Source: Glycine soja (Eukaryota > Streptophyta > Magnoliopsida > Fabales > Fabaceae). Taken from it: 64,000 nucleotides of DNA. The position numbers and the translations under genes are program-made. The notes beneath the pieces were generated by a model, which was given only the letters and a program-made list of their open reading frames with translations, was not told the DNA's origin and did no database searches. The DNA is taken from positions 6,901,657 through 6,965,656 of the forward strand of contig NC_041020.1 of the NCBI RefSeq assembly GCF_004193775.1, given 5' to 3'. Below, in pieces: positions 10,214 to 22,078 of this stretch (position 1 is the stretch's first letter; every line of letters begins with the position of its first letter).

Positions 10214-11041
10214 TCAAAAATGCAAGGACGTAACCACCTCGTCATCATTTTCCAAAACCACTTTACTAAACAGAGCCAAAATTTCTATTGGCACAAATTG
10301 TTTCCAGTAATTGGACTCTAACAACACCTTCAGCACGTCGTCGTCAGATTTCAGCTCAATAATTTCAAATTTTAAAACTTTGTCAGAATATTCCAAATGA
10401 GCAGGTTGTCGATAAAACAAACGCCTTACAAGTTGGGATTCATGAATCCCATGAGGAGGATTCCCTTTAGGTGCTACTTGCTTGATTAAATCCTTCAGTT
10501 CATCTATGGTACATCCTTTTGGAATATCAAATTTTTGGGGATTTATTCCTGTGAACGCGTAACCCACAAAGTTGTTTTGGCATGGCATTTTCCACCTTCC
10601 GTTGTAATACAGAACCGCATCATGAGTAGGGATGTTGGGGCATTCAAGTAACTTTAAAATTGCATCTGGTGTTCTACCAACAGTGCATAACAACTCAATC
10701 GGTCCAACACATGAAAATTGATCATTACACATTAACATGGTGTTCACATCCATGTCATGTTTCAATTGCATACATTGGAAGTGAATGTTGTTACCTGTAT
10801 CTTTGAGCGGTCCCCGGTAATGAATTTCATCCACAACTTGATTGTTGTTTAGCTGAAGGGTGTTATGTATTATGCTTTTAAGAGTTGAAAAATCGCACAG
10901 GCTTGGTACTCTCATGGGCACTGGAGTAGAACTTTGAAAATAAACCCCACACTCATTGTGAATGACGACTCCATTTGGAAAAATGAATGTCAACCTTGAG
11001 TTGACGATCGTCTGAGATGAAGTTTCTCCTAAGAATGCCAT
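10214..11041 (-). CDS. Uncharacterised MULE-associated protein, 275 aa
   Basis: An uninterrupted 275-codon frame on the minus strand, starting MAFLGETSSQTIVNSRLTF. It shows no signal peptide, membrane segment or catalytic motif I can name; it is a mixed acidic protein with a conserved-looking C-terminal half containing LKDLIKQVAP, LVRRLFYRQP and LKSDDDVLKVLLESNYWKQF. A decayed homologue lies at 63356-64000, so it is a repeat family and not chance. It is downstream of, and on the same strand as, the OTU-transposase gene (gap about 340 bp), which suggests a second protein of the same MULE family; the overall form (short beta-rich N-terminus, structured middle) could be a structural or DNA-binding accessory, but that is guesswork. 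It is the only gene of the element without a visible disabling change. Confidence 0.7.
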   Translation of the reverse strand: MAFLGETSSQTIVNSRLTFIFPNGVVIHNECGVYFQSSTPVPMRVPSLCDFSTLKSIIHNTLQLNNNQVVDEIHYRGPLKDTGNNIHFQCMQLKHDMDVNTMLMCNDQFSCVGPIELLCTVGRTPDAILKLLECPNIPTHDAVLYYNGRWKMPCQNNFVGYAFTGINPQKFDIPKGCTIDELKDLIKQVAPKGNPPHGIHESQLVRRLFYRQPAHLEYSDKVLKFEIIELKSDDDVLKVLLESNYWKQFVPIEILALFSKVVLENDDEVVTSLHF

Positions 11042-11384
11042 TGTTTATCGAAATTTCTTTTGACAGACTGTGAATACCACTTGCTATTGAGTACCATGGA
11101 CATGCCCATGTCTCATTTATATACATGGCCCAGGCAGGTGCATGGCTTCACTTTTAACAGACCCGTGACCATTTTTCATTTTTAAGTTTACAAGTAAAGC
11201 ATTATCGTGTCACGTCAGTAATTGGCCACTGTTTTGCCTTTGGATAGGAATTGCTTGACCACAACAACGCCATAGGCGATAAGGGACAATGATCTTTCAG
11301 ATAAACCTGTTGTAAGTGAAATTATAATAATAACTTAAACGAACAAACCAAATCATTCAATAATTGAAATTATTTGAGTAAATG
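11042..11384. other. Spacer between the 275-aa ORF and the OTU exon
   Basis: Non-coding; would contain the promoter of the 10214-11041 gene on the minus strand and the terminator of the transposase gene. No clear motif beyond AT-rich blocks. Confidence 0.4.
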
Positions 11385-14095
11385 AATTTTCAATGGACCT
11401 AGACAAAATGACTGCCAAACACATGACCGACGCATATCATGCGGTGCATAGAAGAATTGGCCGGTGGTCAACTTCTGAGAGGGAAAAATGTGAAGCTCTG
11501 TTGTCGTGACAACGATACAAGGATTACATTATATCTTGACGCAACTACATATCCCATATCCGTTATATCCATCCATTTTTACACGTGTCACTCATGTAAA
11601 CATTATTTATATAAATAAAAAGCATAAAACACATACCTTGGATAACCCATCCACGTGTAGGGACTACCTCAGCTGTTCATATCTCTTCGTGCCACCAAAG
11701 ATCTTTATGTAGTCTTGCGACCATTTGCCATGTTCTTTAATCAATTCGTTACGCATCATGGCCCAACACTCTTCTCCCATACCTAACAAAGCGGAAACTG
11801 ACCGATATCCACAATTACCATCCACTTTCACATCAACAACGTCCTCAATGAAACCATGCATAAATGGCGCAATTTGATCCAACATCGGGATCATCCTTGC
11901 TGGCTTCGGTGGTTCAAAAGATGATGCACTGGGTCTGACTGAGGTGTTGCTGTTTTGAACCGAATGATAAGCATCAACATACTCCTAATAAGATGGATCA
12001 CGCTTTGTCGATCTTTCGCTTCTTTTCATTACTTTCTTCGAGGCACCTTTCATCTTAACCTTTGGCGGAGGAGGAAACATAGAGGTCTCATCGGGAAACG
12101 TGAATTCTCGGAGTTTACTCTTAAAAGTAACTTTCCCGCAAACATCAAGTTCCTTGAATCTTTTATATATTCTATCCATCTCTTCCTTGATGCTCACTTT
12201 GGCCTCACATAGCCCCTGGTCTGAAAAACTAAGTCTCTTCCAGTACATATGGACTGCATCCAGTGGGATGCTGCCACCATCATACCTTTGTAGCAAGCAT
12301 GCACAAGGAAGACCTAGCGTGGTTCTCAAGACACAACCACAAGAAGAAAAATTGTCTTTGAAATGACGTACGCGCTCAAGCTCAACCGAAATTTCATTTA
12401 AAGCATACCTTGACACCATTCCCAGAAGCCTATTGTATAAGGTTTTCTTAAAAACATGACCAACGACATGCGTACCTATTTCGAATGATGCTCTAATTTC
12501 AGTGTGCTGCAGCGTCATCATGTTATTCATTGCATCCCAAACACTACAGAGGTCTCCAACGCTATTCTGTAATACCCTTTTCAGAGACCAATGAGCAGAT
12601 TCAACCCTACATTTAAAACACACAACAAACAACACAAATTAATAACAATCATTTATACTAAAACAATCATTTAAACAAACTTGACAAAGATAATAAAACA
12701 TGTAAATACGTATTTGTTGTTGTGTTGCCTAGGTGCATCACCTTATTCGTCCAGGCCGTGATAAACTTCTCCTTGTGTTAGACAATCCATGTCTCACATA
12801 CGTAGTCAACGAACATTGGTCACGGGGAACACGCTACTTGAAACCTTTGAAGGTGCTCAGGGAACACCTGTTCTGAAGGACAATCTACCAAATTACCCCA
12901 GCTATCCATTACGTAGTCCCAGGCATTCTTCTGACCAATTAGCGATTTGCACTTTTCCTTCACATTCTTGTCTATGTGAAACCTGCACAACAAATTCGTA
13001 CACTCCGGAAACACAACTTTCACAGCATTCATCAGGGCTAGGTCTTTGTCTGTGACAATAACAACAGGAAGGCGATCATTTCTTAAAAAAAGGCATCGAA
13101 ACCGTTCCAATGCCCATACAAGATTGTTCACGTGCTCACCCTCCAGATATGCAAACCCAGCAGAGAAAGTCATCCCGGTTGGTGTCACCCCCACTAAGTG
13201 AAGCAATGGGAGCATGTACCTATTTGTTTTGTAGGTATTGTCTATAAAAAAACAAGATGACATGCGTTACATAACTTAACTGCATCTAGGTGACACCAAA
13301 ACAAATCACGCACCACATCTTGATCCTTCAATCTATGCCAATGAATGTATTGGTCACGTTCAAGGAGCCTCATTAGGTGTTTCATTTCAGTGTCATCTCC
13401 TCTGATTAAAGAACGATATGCACTTCTTGCATTGTAGATTTGTTTGATTGTGGTGCAACTGTTGGCGTTGTGCTTCTTCAATGTTAGCAGGATGTTTCTT
13501 GGTTTCACATTCGACTTCGTTATATCAGCAATGATATTCTTCTCATCATCTGTCAATCTCCTAGCATATGGATGTCCAACTAAGGTCTTCGCCAATTCAT
13601 GGTTGTGAATCCCACATATCTACTTCACCGTCCAACCTTCACCTCCATGCACTGGTTTTCCACGAATCTTAAAGGGACAACCACATTTTCTAGTGCATGT
13701 GTCTCTTCTAACAAATTCTTTCTTCCTACACTTGTACTTACCGCTCCTTTCACACCCAATTAACACAAATGAAGTTCTTCCTCTGCTACCAGTATATGTA
13801 TCACACCTCATAATTACTGCAACAAAACCGTTTTCATGGGCAACCGTTCGAGCCCACTGCAAAACATCTTCTCGGGTTGCAAAGACCTAGGACACAACCA
13901 CGACATATTAATTTTTACACAAATCATACATTAGACCAAACAACTCAAACTGATCGACATGATTACCTGAGAAGTATTAAAAGTGTCTGAACAATCAACA
14001 TGTCCTTCATTCACACCACAATCTTGTTCATCTTGAAAATCCATATCAATTTCTTTGGACATCGTATTGTAATATGCCCATTGATCTTTGTCCAT
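11385..14095 (-). pseudogene. MULE transposase fused to an OTU cysteine-protease domain, four exons, decayed
   Basis: Exon 1 (14095-13967) starts MDKDQWAYYNTMSKEIDMDF. Exon 2 (13886-12710) carries a FAR1-type zinc-binding N-terminus (CTRKCGCPFKI) and the MULE catalytic domain, with YLEGEHVNNLVWALERF, VIVTDKDLALMNAV and CRFHIDKNVKEKC. Exon 3 (12606 to about 11637) has a SWIM zinc finger (CGCVLRTTLGLPCAC) and then an OTU peptidase start, VDGNCGYRSVSALLG, where D-G-N-C gives the catalytic Asp and Cys. Exon 4 (about 11576-11385) holds the OTU His motif (VGHVFGSHFV). Damage: stops after WTVK (about 13620), after DPSY (11985), after YEQLR (11664) and in exon 4, and a one-base deletion near 13262. 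The transposase cuts and joins the MULE in the nucleus; OTU domains remove ubiquitin-like tags, and why they are fused here is unknown. Introns keep GT-AG. Confidence 0.85.
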
Positions 14096-14457
14096 CTTAA
14101 TTCAAACTATAACTATCACCTAATTCAACATTCAACTAAATAATTTGAACAATACAGCAACCCAAAAAAATTTACAAACTATGAATATCGAACTAATTCA
14201 ACATTTGACAACCTCACACAAATATTTAATCTACATATACATCAATATTTTAATAACAACCAAATTCAACTTTTAATTACATAATTTGAAAATTATAACC
14301 TACAAAGTTCATTTAAACAAAAAATACTTCAACCTAGGCAAAAAAATCAACACTTCAACCAAGAAATATATTCTTATGTTTCACATAAATTACAAAGAGA
14401 ATTAACCAAAATAACATTCAAAATAATCTTAAAACAAAATCATAAAACAAATTAATC
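14096..14457. other. Upstream region of the transposase gene
   Basis: AT-rich leader and promoter region for the minus-strand gene starting at 14095. No definite TATA box could be chosen among many AT runs. Confidence 0.4.
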
Positions 14458-14640
14458 TACGGAAGAAGCTGTCTTCCGCAGTTGTAATTACAGCAGTGGA
14501 AGAAATCTTCTTCCGTGGAATGTCGCGAAAGACATCTTCCGTGAGCTTCCACGGAAGAAGCTGTCTTTTGCAGTTGTAACTACAACAGTGGAAGAAAACT
14601 TCTTCCGTGAAATCTCGCAGAAGATGTTCTTCATTTGCTT
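14458..14640. repeat. Right subterminal array of GGAAGAA / CTTCCGC dyads
   Basis: Two related modules (GGAAGAAGCTGTCTTCCGCA at 14461 and GGAAGAAGCTGTCTTTTGCA about 90 bp later) plus interspersed CTTCTTCCGTGG. Same motif family as 2363-2700, at the mirror position of the MULE. Confidence 0.7.
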
Positions 14641-14871
14641 CAAATCAGACACTTACACCATTCCACTACCCAAAATAAACAATGATACACAGAAAAGCTA
14701 TGTACCTTAGTTGACAAATATCACACCAAAGTAGAGCACAAGCACAACCAGCACAGAGAAATATCGCACAACACAAGCACCACGGAGAAACAAAGAAAGC
14801 AACAATGAAAAAAAAAATAAAAAGCAGCTTTTTATAAAAGAAAAACGTTTAGGGGTATTTTAGGGTTTTTG

Positions 14872-14922
14872 AAAAATTGTTGGGTGCACCAACAACGTTG
14901 CTGGGTGCCCCTAGCAATTCCC
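14872..14922 (-). repeat. MULE terminal inverted repeat, right
   Basis: The complement begins GGGAATTGCTAGGGGCACCC and pairs with 1948-1998; followed by the duplicated target AAGAAGTAA at 14923-14931. Confidence 0.85.
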
Positions 14923-14931
14923 AAGAAGTAA

Positions 14932-16920
14932 TAATATATTGAGAATGGAAAATAGTCAAAGTGGGCTAGCAAATTATATTGATGGGCCTTCGACTAGACC
15001 AACCATTCACTCAACAATTGAGCTTGAACCAAGACAAGTGAAAGTAGAGAAGCCTAGTGTAGAAGCTATTGTCAACAATAACATTAACAATCCTAAGACT
15101 TTCCAAAAACAGTGGTTGTAGAGCTTATCCAAGTCGTGAGCAATAAGGTGACAAACAATCTTACTAACCAAGGTGAAGTTGTTATGAGAATGAAGCAGAT
15201 GGATAAAGAGAAGCCAAGATACAATTACAGAGGTAAAGTTATTTCCAGAAAATTAAGAAAACAAAAGATGTTAGTGAGTAATCTTGCAAGCAAAGTGGAG
15301 AGAATGGTTCATCAAATACAAGCCAAATGAAAAGACATTTTGTAGAAATCAAGGAGAGGCATGACAAGAATATGGGAGTCTAAGGGGTGTAGTAGAAAAT
15401 TAAAAAGATCCAAATAGATGAGGAAAACATTGTCTGAAAAATGTCACCAAACAAAAAAGGAGAATTTCACATGCTATGTGGCTAAAGGATGATCATGTGG
15501 AAGCTGATAATATGTGACACATCATGCCAAATGGGGGTCAAATATAAGAGGAAGAAGTCAATAGTTGAAGAAAGATTGGTAGAGTTTGAGAAAAAAAGAC
15601 AATGAGAATATCCACAAGGAAAGGAAGCCAAAAGTTGTCCATGAAGATTGTATCATATAACGTAAGGGAGTTGGGGAGCCCTATGAGATAGAAAGCGCTC
15701 AAGAAGCGTATTTACTAGGAGAGGCCAAGTTTTTTGTGTTTACAAGAAATCAAGACGAAAAATGTTAGCAAAAAGGTTAGTTGGAAACAATCTCCGACTA
15801 ATCAATTTGTTGGAGGATTATTGTCTCTTTTGGAGGAAGGGAAGTTTGATGCCATTGATAGGATAACAGGAAATGATTTTTTTTTAATCCAAGGAAAGTG
15901 GAATGGCGGTGGGGAAATTATCAATCTCATTAACATATACTCACCATGTGCATTAAATGAGAAAGTGATCTTTTGGGAGGAGATTCTACAACTAAAAAAA
16001 AGGATGGGGGAGGGTGCTTGGTGTGTAATTAGTGTTTTTAATGTTATTAGGAGGAGTAAGTAAAAGAGGGGACGGGGAGATGAGAGTCAACAAAGGTTGA
16101 GGGAGATTTTGGAGTTCAATATTTTCATTGATCATATGGAGCTTATAGAGTTACCATTGGTGGGTAAAAGATTTACTTGGTAGATCAATTTCAGACCATT
16201 GCCCTTTACTTGACAAGCATAAAAACATAGATTAGGGGCCTAGGCCATTCAAAGTCTTTAACTATTGAATGGAAGAGTTGGGTTTCTTGCATTTTGTAAA
16301 TAAGACATACAAATCTTACAATATTCAAGGATAGGGTGCCTTTGTGATCAAAGAAAAAATCACGCTCTTAAAAAAATATATCAAAAAGTGGAGCATGGAG
16401 TGCCTTTGTCGAGTAAAATGGCTTAGAGGAGGGATGCAAACACAAAGTTTTTCCATGGTATGGTCAATTGGAGAAGAAGAAATAATTGCATAAAGGAGGT
16501 GAAGGTGGATGGTGTGTGGTGTGAGGAGCCTCTAAAAGTCAAGACAAGCAAGTATTACTAGAAGATACTTAACAACACTAATCTCAAAGGCTTTAATTGT
16601 TCTCTATATGTTTGGGGATTGGACCTAATTCACAACTTGATGCAATTGTTGTAATTGCTCAAGTGATCTATTCAATACAAGGAACCGGGTGTTTTTTTAG
16701 ATAAATACCGGTATGCATTGCTACCTAGTTGAGTTGGTATTATGGATTACAAATGGCATTATTTTATGTGGGCTGGGGATGTAACTATTCTTTCGTGGGA
16801 AAGATCCTTCTAGCTTTATATTGGTGCTTTGTAATATGGTCACTGGAGGATGAAACTTCTTGTGACATCCTTCTAATACCTTTCTTATCAATAAAATTGT
16901 TTTGGTTGTTAAAAAAATAT
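14932..16920 (+). mobile_element. L1-type LINE remnant, right part
   Basis: This stretch continues the LINE interrupted by the MULE. 14932-15640 is purine-rich ORF1-like sequence with broken frames. ORF2 starts at 15641 with an endonuclease domain, then residues of the post-endonuclease region (GPRPFKVFNYWMEELGF, FFHGMVNWRRRNNCIKEV in broken frames up to about 16560). The reverse transcriptase is absent: the text jumps to a 3' UTR-like segment (about 16700-16900) with AATAAAATTG and a short A-run at about 16912-16919. Deletion plus many stops make it long dead. No target duplication was found. Confidence 0.65.
15641..16200 (+). pseudogene. LINE ORF2 endonuclease domain (APE-type), broken
   Basis: Starting at ATG 15641 the frame reads MKIVSYNVRELGSPMR, a stop, then PSFLCLQEIKTKNV, and further on GAWCVISVFNVIRRSK and DHMELIELPLVGKRFTW. 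These match the order of the apurinic-type endonuclease of plant L1 elements: SYNVRGLG, the CLQE(T)K metal-binding Glu, and the (G)DFN motif, here SVFN, so the catalytic Asp of GDFN is lost. This enzyme nicks target DNA for target-primed reverse transcription. In-frame stops at about 15695 and 15719 and the missing RT show it is inactive. Confidence 0.65.
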
Positions 16921-17849
16921 TCTCATCTCATCAGACTCACCCTTAAGAAGACCATTGTAGGCATCCTTATAAAGCTTAAGCTTCTTGTCTGAACAACTTG
17001 CATTCTCATGCAAGGCTTTGCTCACTGATGGATTGGTCATAGTGTCAACCTTAATTGAAGGATGCATAATGGTACAAAAACCTGTAATCACAATCATTTC
17101 ATGTGAATATCAAGTGATATATATTATGATACACGTGGCATAAGCAGTATGCAGCTTTGGGGTTTACTTTGTTTTTTTTTTTTTATATTAGTGTAATATT
17201 TCATTAGTTTGTTAGTGAGGCTTTAAATTTGTATCTTAGGTTTTTGTGATTTATTGTTGTATTCAGTTCAAGTGTTGGTTAGATTTGGGGTTGGTAAGTT
17301 CTTAAGGCTTTTGAGGTATGCAAGTTATGTTGTGGTATTTTCGGTTTATGAGTCATGTTTGTCTTGGGGACTCTTTGTAATCTTCCTAAAATTTTGGCAC
17401 TCCTTGTGCTGTTGTGTTAGGCTTTATCAATATAATTTATTTTGCCATTAAACAAAATGTGAGCACGAATAATATTTATTACACCAACAAAATATAGTCT
17501 AGAGGAAAAAAATTTGAAATATTAGATTTAAACAATAGTTCTAAAAAAGAACACTCAATCAAACCCAAAAGCACCAGAAATTATTACATAGTCCAAAACT
17601 ATTATAACCATACTTCACGTGACATGTAACCAAATGTTACTTGTAAATTGAAAATTTTGATTACATGTCACTCGAAAACTGGTGGCTCGAATCATGTATT
17701 AATTTCTTCAAAACCAGTCTTACTACTATGACCATCTATAAAAACTCCAAGATACACTACCACACAAAAAATTACACCCTTTTAGGGTTGTTAACTAAAA
17801 GGTAAGGAAAATGTATATTAACTTAATTAGTAAGTTTTTCACATATAGT
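16921..17849. other. AT-rich stretch, possible LINE 3' UTR remnant, no gene
   Basis: 17160-17455 resembles a plant L1 3' end (T-run, long GT-rich segment, TTAGGCTTTATCAATATAAT then TTTGCC), but without a clear A-tail or duplication. A 62-codon minus-strand frame at 16909-17097 is not low-complexity, yet I do not recognise it. The rest is AT-rich with nothing evident. Confidence 0.35.
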
Positions 17850-18099
17850 GTGTTTGGATGGAGTAATTTAATAGGAAAAATCATTTTTAGGGAATTTCAA
17901 ATGATTATGGTAAAATAAATTGTTTGGAAAGAATATTTGGAAGGGAATTGAAATTTTGATAATTTATGAATCAATTTAATTAACTAAAGCAATGAATTTC
18001 AAATTCTCTCTAAATTAAAGAATTTGAAATTCTTTTTTCATAGGTGCTCACTCTCACTCAGGTTCTCACTCGTGACTCTCACTCAACACTCACAATTAA

Positions 18100-19657
18100 G
18101 GGTGGTCATGGTTTTTATGGCCGACATCAACACGAGTTGTTTTTCACCAACGTTGGCCAAAGTTTTTTTAATCAAAGGGATTTTTCGGGCGACATGGGAT
18201 AGGTGTTTTTGCTAGGATATTTTTTTGCCAACATCGACCATGATTTTTTTTGTTGATGTCAGCTAGGACTTTTTCAACTAACATCAATAATAATTTTTTT
18301 GGCCAATGTCGACCACTATTTTTTTGGTCGACGTTGGCTAGGGTTTTTTTGGCTGACATCGACTAAAGCTAGTTTTTTCTCAACGTCGGCTAGAGTTTTT
18401 CGGCTTACATTAGCAAGAGCTATTTTTTAGCCGACATCAACTAGGGCTTTATTTTTTGTCAACATCGACTAGGACTTTTTCGGCTAACATCAGCTAGAGC
18501 TATTTTTTAGTTGCCAACGTCAACTAGGATTTTTTTGGCCTACGTTAGTTAGGATTTTTTTGGCCGAAGTTAGTGAGAGTTTTTTTAGTTGACATCAATT
18601 GGAGCTATTTTTTAGACGATGTCGGTTAGTATTTTTCTGGCTCCCATCAGCTAATGCCATTTCTTAGCCAACACCGGCTAAGGTTTTTTCAACCGTCATT
18701 AGGCTTAACTATTTGTTGCTGACATAAGCTTGGGGTTTTTGGTCGAGGTTGGCTAGGGTTTTTTCAACATCAACTAGGGTTTTTTGGATGACATCGTCTA
18801 TGGCTATTTTTTTAGCCGGTGTTGACTAGGGTTTTTTCGGCTAACATCGGTTAGAGTTATTTTTTACCCAACATTAACTAGTCTTTTTTGGTCGAGGCCA
18901 ACTAAGGTTTTCGGCTAAAATTGGCTAGGGTTTTTTGGCTAACATTGGTTATGACTATTTTTTAGCCAATGTTGGCGAGGGTTTCTTAGCTAACGTTAGC
19001 TAGGGTTTTTTGGCTGACATTGACCAATGTTATTTTTAGTCAAAGTCAGCTAGGTTTTTTTGGTTGACATCAGTTAGGGTTTTTAGGCTGACATTGATTA
19101 CAATTTTTTTGGCCGAAAGAAAACCTAGCTAACGTCGACTAAAAAATAGTTTTAGCCTATGTTAGACGAAAAAATCATGCCGGCATTGGGGAAAAAATAA
19201 TCATAGCCGATAAAACTATAATTGACATGAGTAAAATAACCCTTTTCGACAACGGTGAAAAAATTGCTCTAGTCAATATTGGCCAAAAAAACCGTAGTCA
19301 ACGTCAACTAAAAATATCATTGGCTGATGTCGGCAAAAAAAAAAAGAAACCATAGTCGACGTTAGCCTAAAAACCCTTGCCAACGTCAGCTAAACAATAA
19401 TTATGGTTGATGTTGGCCAAAATATCATAGTTGATGTTAGCTGAAAAATCCTAGTTGGTGTCGCTCGAAAAAACCTAGTCAACGTTGATAACAAAAACCT
19501 AACCAATGTTGGGCAAAAAATAATGTTGACTGATGTCGATTGACAAACCCTAGTTGATGTAAGCTGAAAAAACCTAACCAATGTCAACCAAAAAAATAAC
19601 TCTAGTCGATGTTAGCCGAAAAAACCCTAGCCGATGTTGGCAAAAAACATTGACTGA
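18100..19657. repeat. Tandem array of ~27-bp units, changing orientation near 19110
   Basis: Degenerate units alternate a T-run (or A-run) with GGCYRACRTYGRCTAGGG. The polarity flips near 19110: T-runs before it, A-runs after it. The unit itself includes the weak dyad GCCGAC..GTCGGC. Confidence 0.75.
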
Positions 19658-20181
19658 TGTGACACCCTTTACATCGACATACATATTTATATAATATCAT
19701 ACATAAAAATGTGAAATTAATTAAAATGATTTTATTCAATAAACATAAAGGAGCTCATGTGGGTAAAAGGTTCACATTCGGGCTAATCACCAAATTAAAA
19801 ACTTATCAAATAAGGATATGAAAACATCTCTGGCCCAAAACAAGGCCATCTGATTTTTTAATAAAAGGAAATAAGTTTAGCAACAGAATAACATAAAGTA
19901 ACATGTTCAAATCATTATGCAAATAATACATAAACTCATGTCCCAATGTCACATCTTATCAGAGCATTATGTTCTAGCGTCCTCTAACATGAGGTTCTCT
20001 ATAGCCATCCACCTAACCATCTACTCCCACGAATACAAAGTTCGAGATCATCACATGATCCAAACACAAATAGCACAGAGGGAGTGAGTCATCACATTCC
20101 TAAGCGTTAAACAAAAAATATACTAAGACTCAATCCTATATGTAATATGGTATTGTGTTAGTGAAAAACCTCATCGGGCGC

Positions 20182-21072
20182 TATTCGGGTGGTCGGCAAG
20201 TGTACCGATTCACACAAGTAGTATATTAAAATTGTAAGACCGAGTATCATATCCACAAGGAATTTGTTTCACTTAGAAACTGTACTTTCAGTGAGCAAAC
20301 ATTTGTATACGACTAAAAGCGAGATAAATATCAAGTTGAGTTTTTGTTCTAAAATATGGTTAAATACAAACTAAATATCCAAAGTTTGAGAAGTAAAAAA
20401 ATAGTCAAGTAAAAAGCATTGGGTCGTTCTACTAAATTTTCCTTGATGTTGTTATGTATTTTTCTCTATTTAATGTTATCCTAGTGTTCTTATGCTAAGA
20501 AATTACCCAAACCAAGATCCCTCTAGTGAATGAGCCTAACTCTCTTTAAACCTAGTCCTTGATCCCTCAACAAACTCAACCTAAAAGAGTCGCATTAAGT
20601 CTAAAACATAATATAGGCTAGATCACTGCAGTCCATTCCTAGACATACAGTTTTTTAGCTTGCCTTCTATTACGAGAAATGAACTCTCCATACAAGGAAG
20701 AACAAAGTTTAAGTGGAAGAAAATGGCTAAGAAGGGTTGAGGATGTCTCCTTCAACCTTTAGAACCCTAATCTCACTCCTATAACCTAAACTCTCTTGGT
20801 GGCTCAATTTCTGTCGCTTCAGCTTTTCCCTTGGCTCTGTTTTTCTGACTCCCTCTTAGTTTCCGCCAACTTCAGTGTTTTAAAGGCTACTTTGAAGTTT
20901 CAGCTTCTGAAGGCTCACTTAGCGAGGCTAAGCGAGAGTAAGTGAATTTTGGCTTAGCGAGCTAGGCGCGCTAAGCGCGAGAAGAGACAAACGACTCGCT
21001 GGGCGAGCTGGCGGTATGCTAAGCGAGCACATCTCTGACTGATCCTCTTCTAGGGTTTCCCCACACGCTAAG
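20182..21072 (-). repeat. Element B left (3') LTR, first piece
   Basis: Starts TATTCGGGTGGTCGG (the canonical TG mutated to TA). It aligns with 58303 onwards but lacks about 190 bp present at roughly 58780-58970 of the right LTR. It ends at the CTAAG duplication of element C. Confidence 0.85.
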
Positions 21073-21191
21073 TGTAACGACCCGCCTCGTCGCTACGATA
21101 TCACCACTCTAATAACCGGAAAATTAAATTCTTTTTCTTTCTTTTATGAAAACTCCTTTATTTTGCTTATGAAAATCATAGTAAATTTGAA

Positions 21192-21194
<3 letters not shown>

Positions 21195-21273
<79 letters not shown>
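21195..21273. repeat. Compound microsatellite (CA)n(TA)n
   Basis: About 24 CA units run directly into about 15 TA units. The tract is probably polymorphic. Confidence 0.95.
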
Positions 21274-21276
<3 letters not shown>

Positions 21277-22078
21277 CCCAAACATGCACCATTGTTTAAC
21301 CGAATACATGAATATTAATATAGTAGTTTAGTACACATCATACACATAATGAAGATTAAATCAGTTCGTAGATATAATTAAATATGTGATTTACATCCTT
21401 AATCCAACAAAAGAAATCATGGACCACTATGGAGGAGTTGATTAACAAAACACAACGCTCTCCCCAAAATAATCCTAACGTCATCACGTCGGCTTGGTAG
21501 CTCCTCAACAGAATCTCATCCCTGCACCCTACTGCTGTCATTCTGCTCCCACGAACAAGGTTCGCGATCATCACAGGTATCAGTCACACGATACAAAAAT
21601 GCAAGGGTGAGTTCATTATAAAAAGAACCAATGTTAAATCCAAATAATCACAATTAGCAAAAAAACATAAGCAAACATCATGAGCTTACACAACATTCAT
21701 TATTCAACACCCACATTCAACAATTATTCATCATACACATCATCCATCCATGGATCCAATCAAGACTGCTCAGAATGCTGCATGCACCTGACCTCAACTC
21801 TCAGATGCAATGCGGTACGTACCATATCCAATACCAAGGAAATAGCCCTAAGCGTGTCTACATGACACCTCACTTAGGAAACCATGCAGTATTTGTCGAG
21901 GCCACCCAGTCGTGCACCGTAACTCCCCCACCTAGGTGATCAACCTGGGGCCACAAGGAGTTCCCTACCAGGTGACACACCCCTTAGTACAAAGTACATA
22001 CTACCACAGTTTATACTATTTCCCGTGTCATATGAGGTATGAACCATGGGCACCATCAAGTACAATGACCATGGATGG

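Larger units (their letters stand above)
1948..14922. mobile_element. Composite Mutator-like element (MULE) carrying PMD, OTU-transposase and a KNOX fragment
   Basis: The element is bounded by imperfect inverted repeats beginning GGGnnnTGCTAGG at both ends and by the 9-bp duplication AAGAAGTAA. From left to right it holds: left TIR, a subterminal GGAAGAA/TTCTTCC repeat cluster, a captured class II KNOX gene fragment (minus), a plant mobile domain gene (plus) broken by a solo LTR, a tandem repeat, an unassigned ORF (minus), a MULE transposase-OTU gene (minus), a second subterminal repeat cluster and the right TIR. Every gene except the ORF at 10214-11041 has stops or frameshifts, so the copy is no longer autonomous. 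It inserted into an older LINE. The total is 12,975 bp, or about 10.7 kb without the inserted solo LTR. Confidence 0.85.

Noticed and set aside
18168..18359. Repeated peptide frames (VLADINKKNHGRCWQK type) in the ~27-bp array, also at 19390-19587
   Set aside because: They come from the short tandem repeat whose unit is often a multiple of three; not a gene.
21124..21309. Frame with Tyr-Ile and Cys-Val runs
   Set aside because: Simple translation of the (CA)n(TA)n microsatellite.
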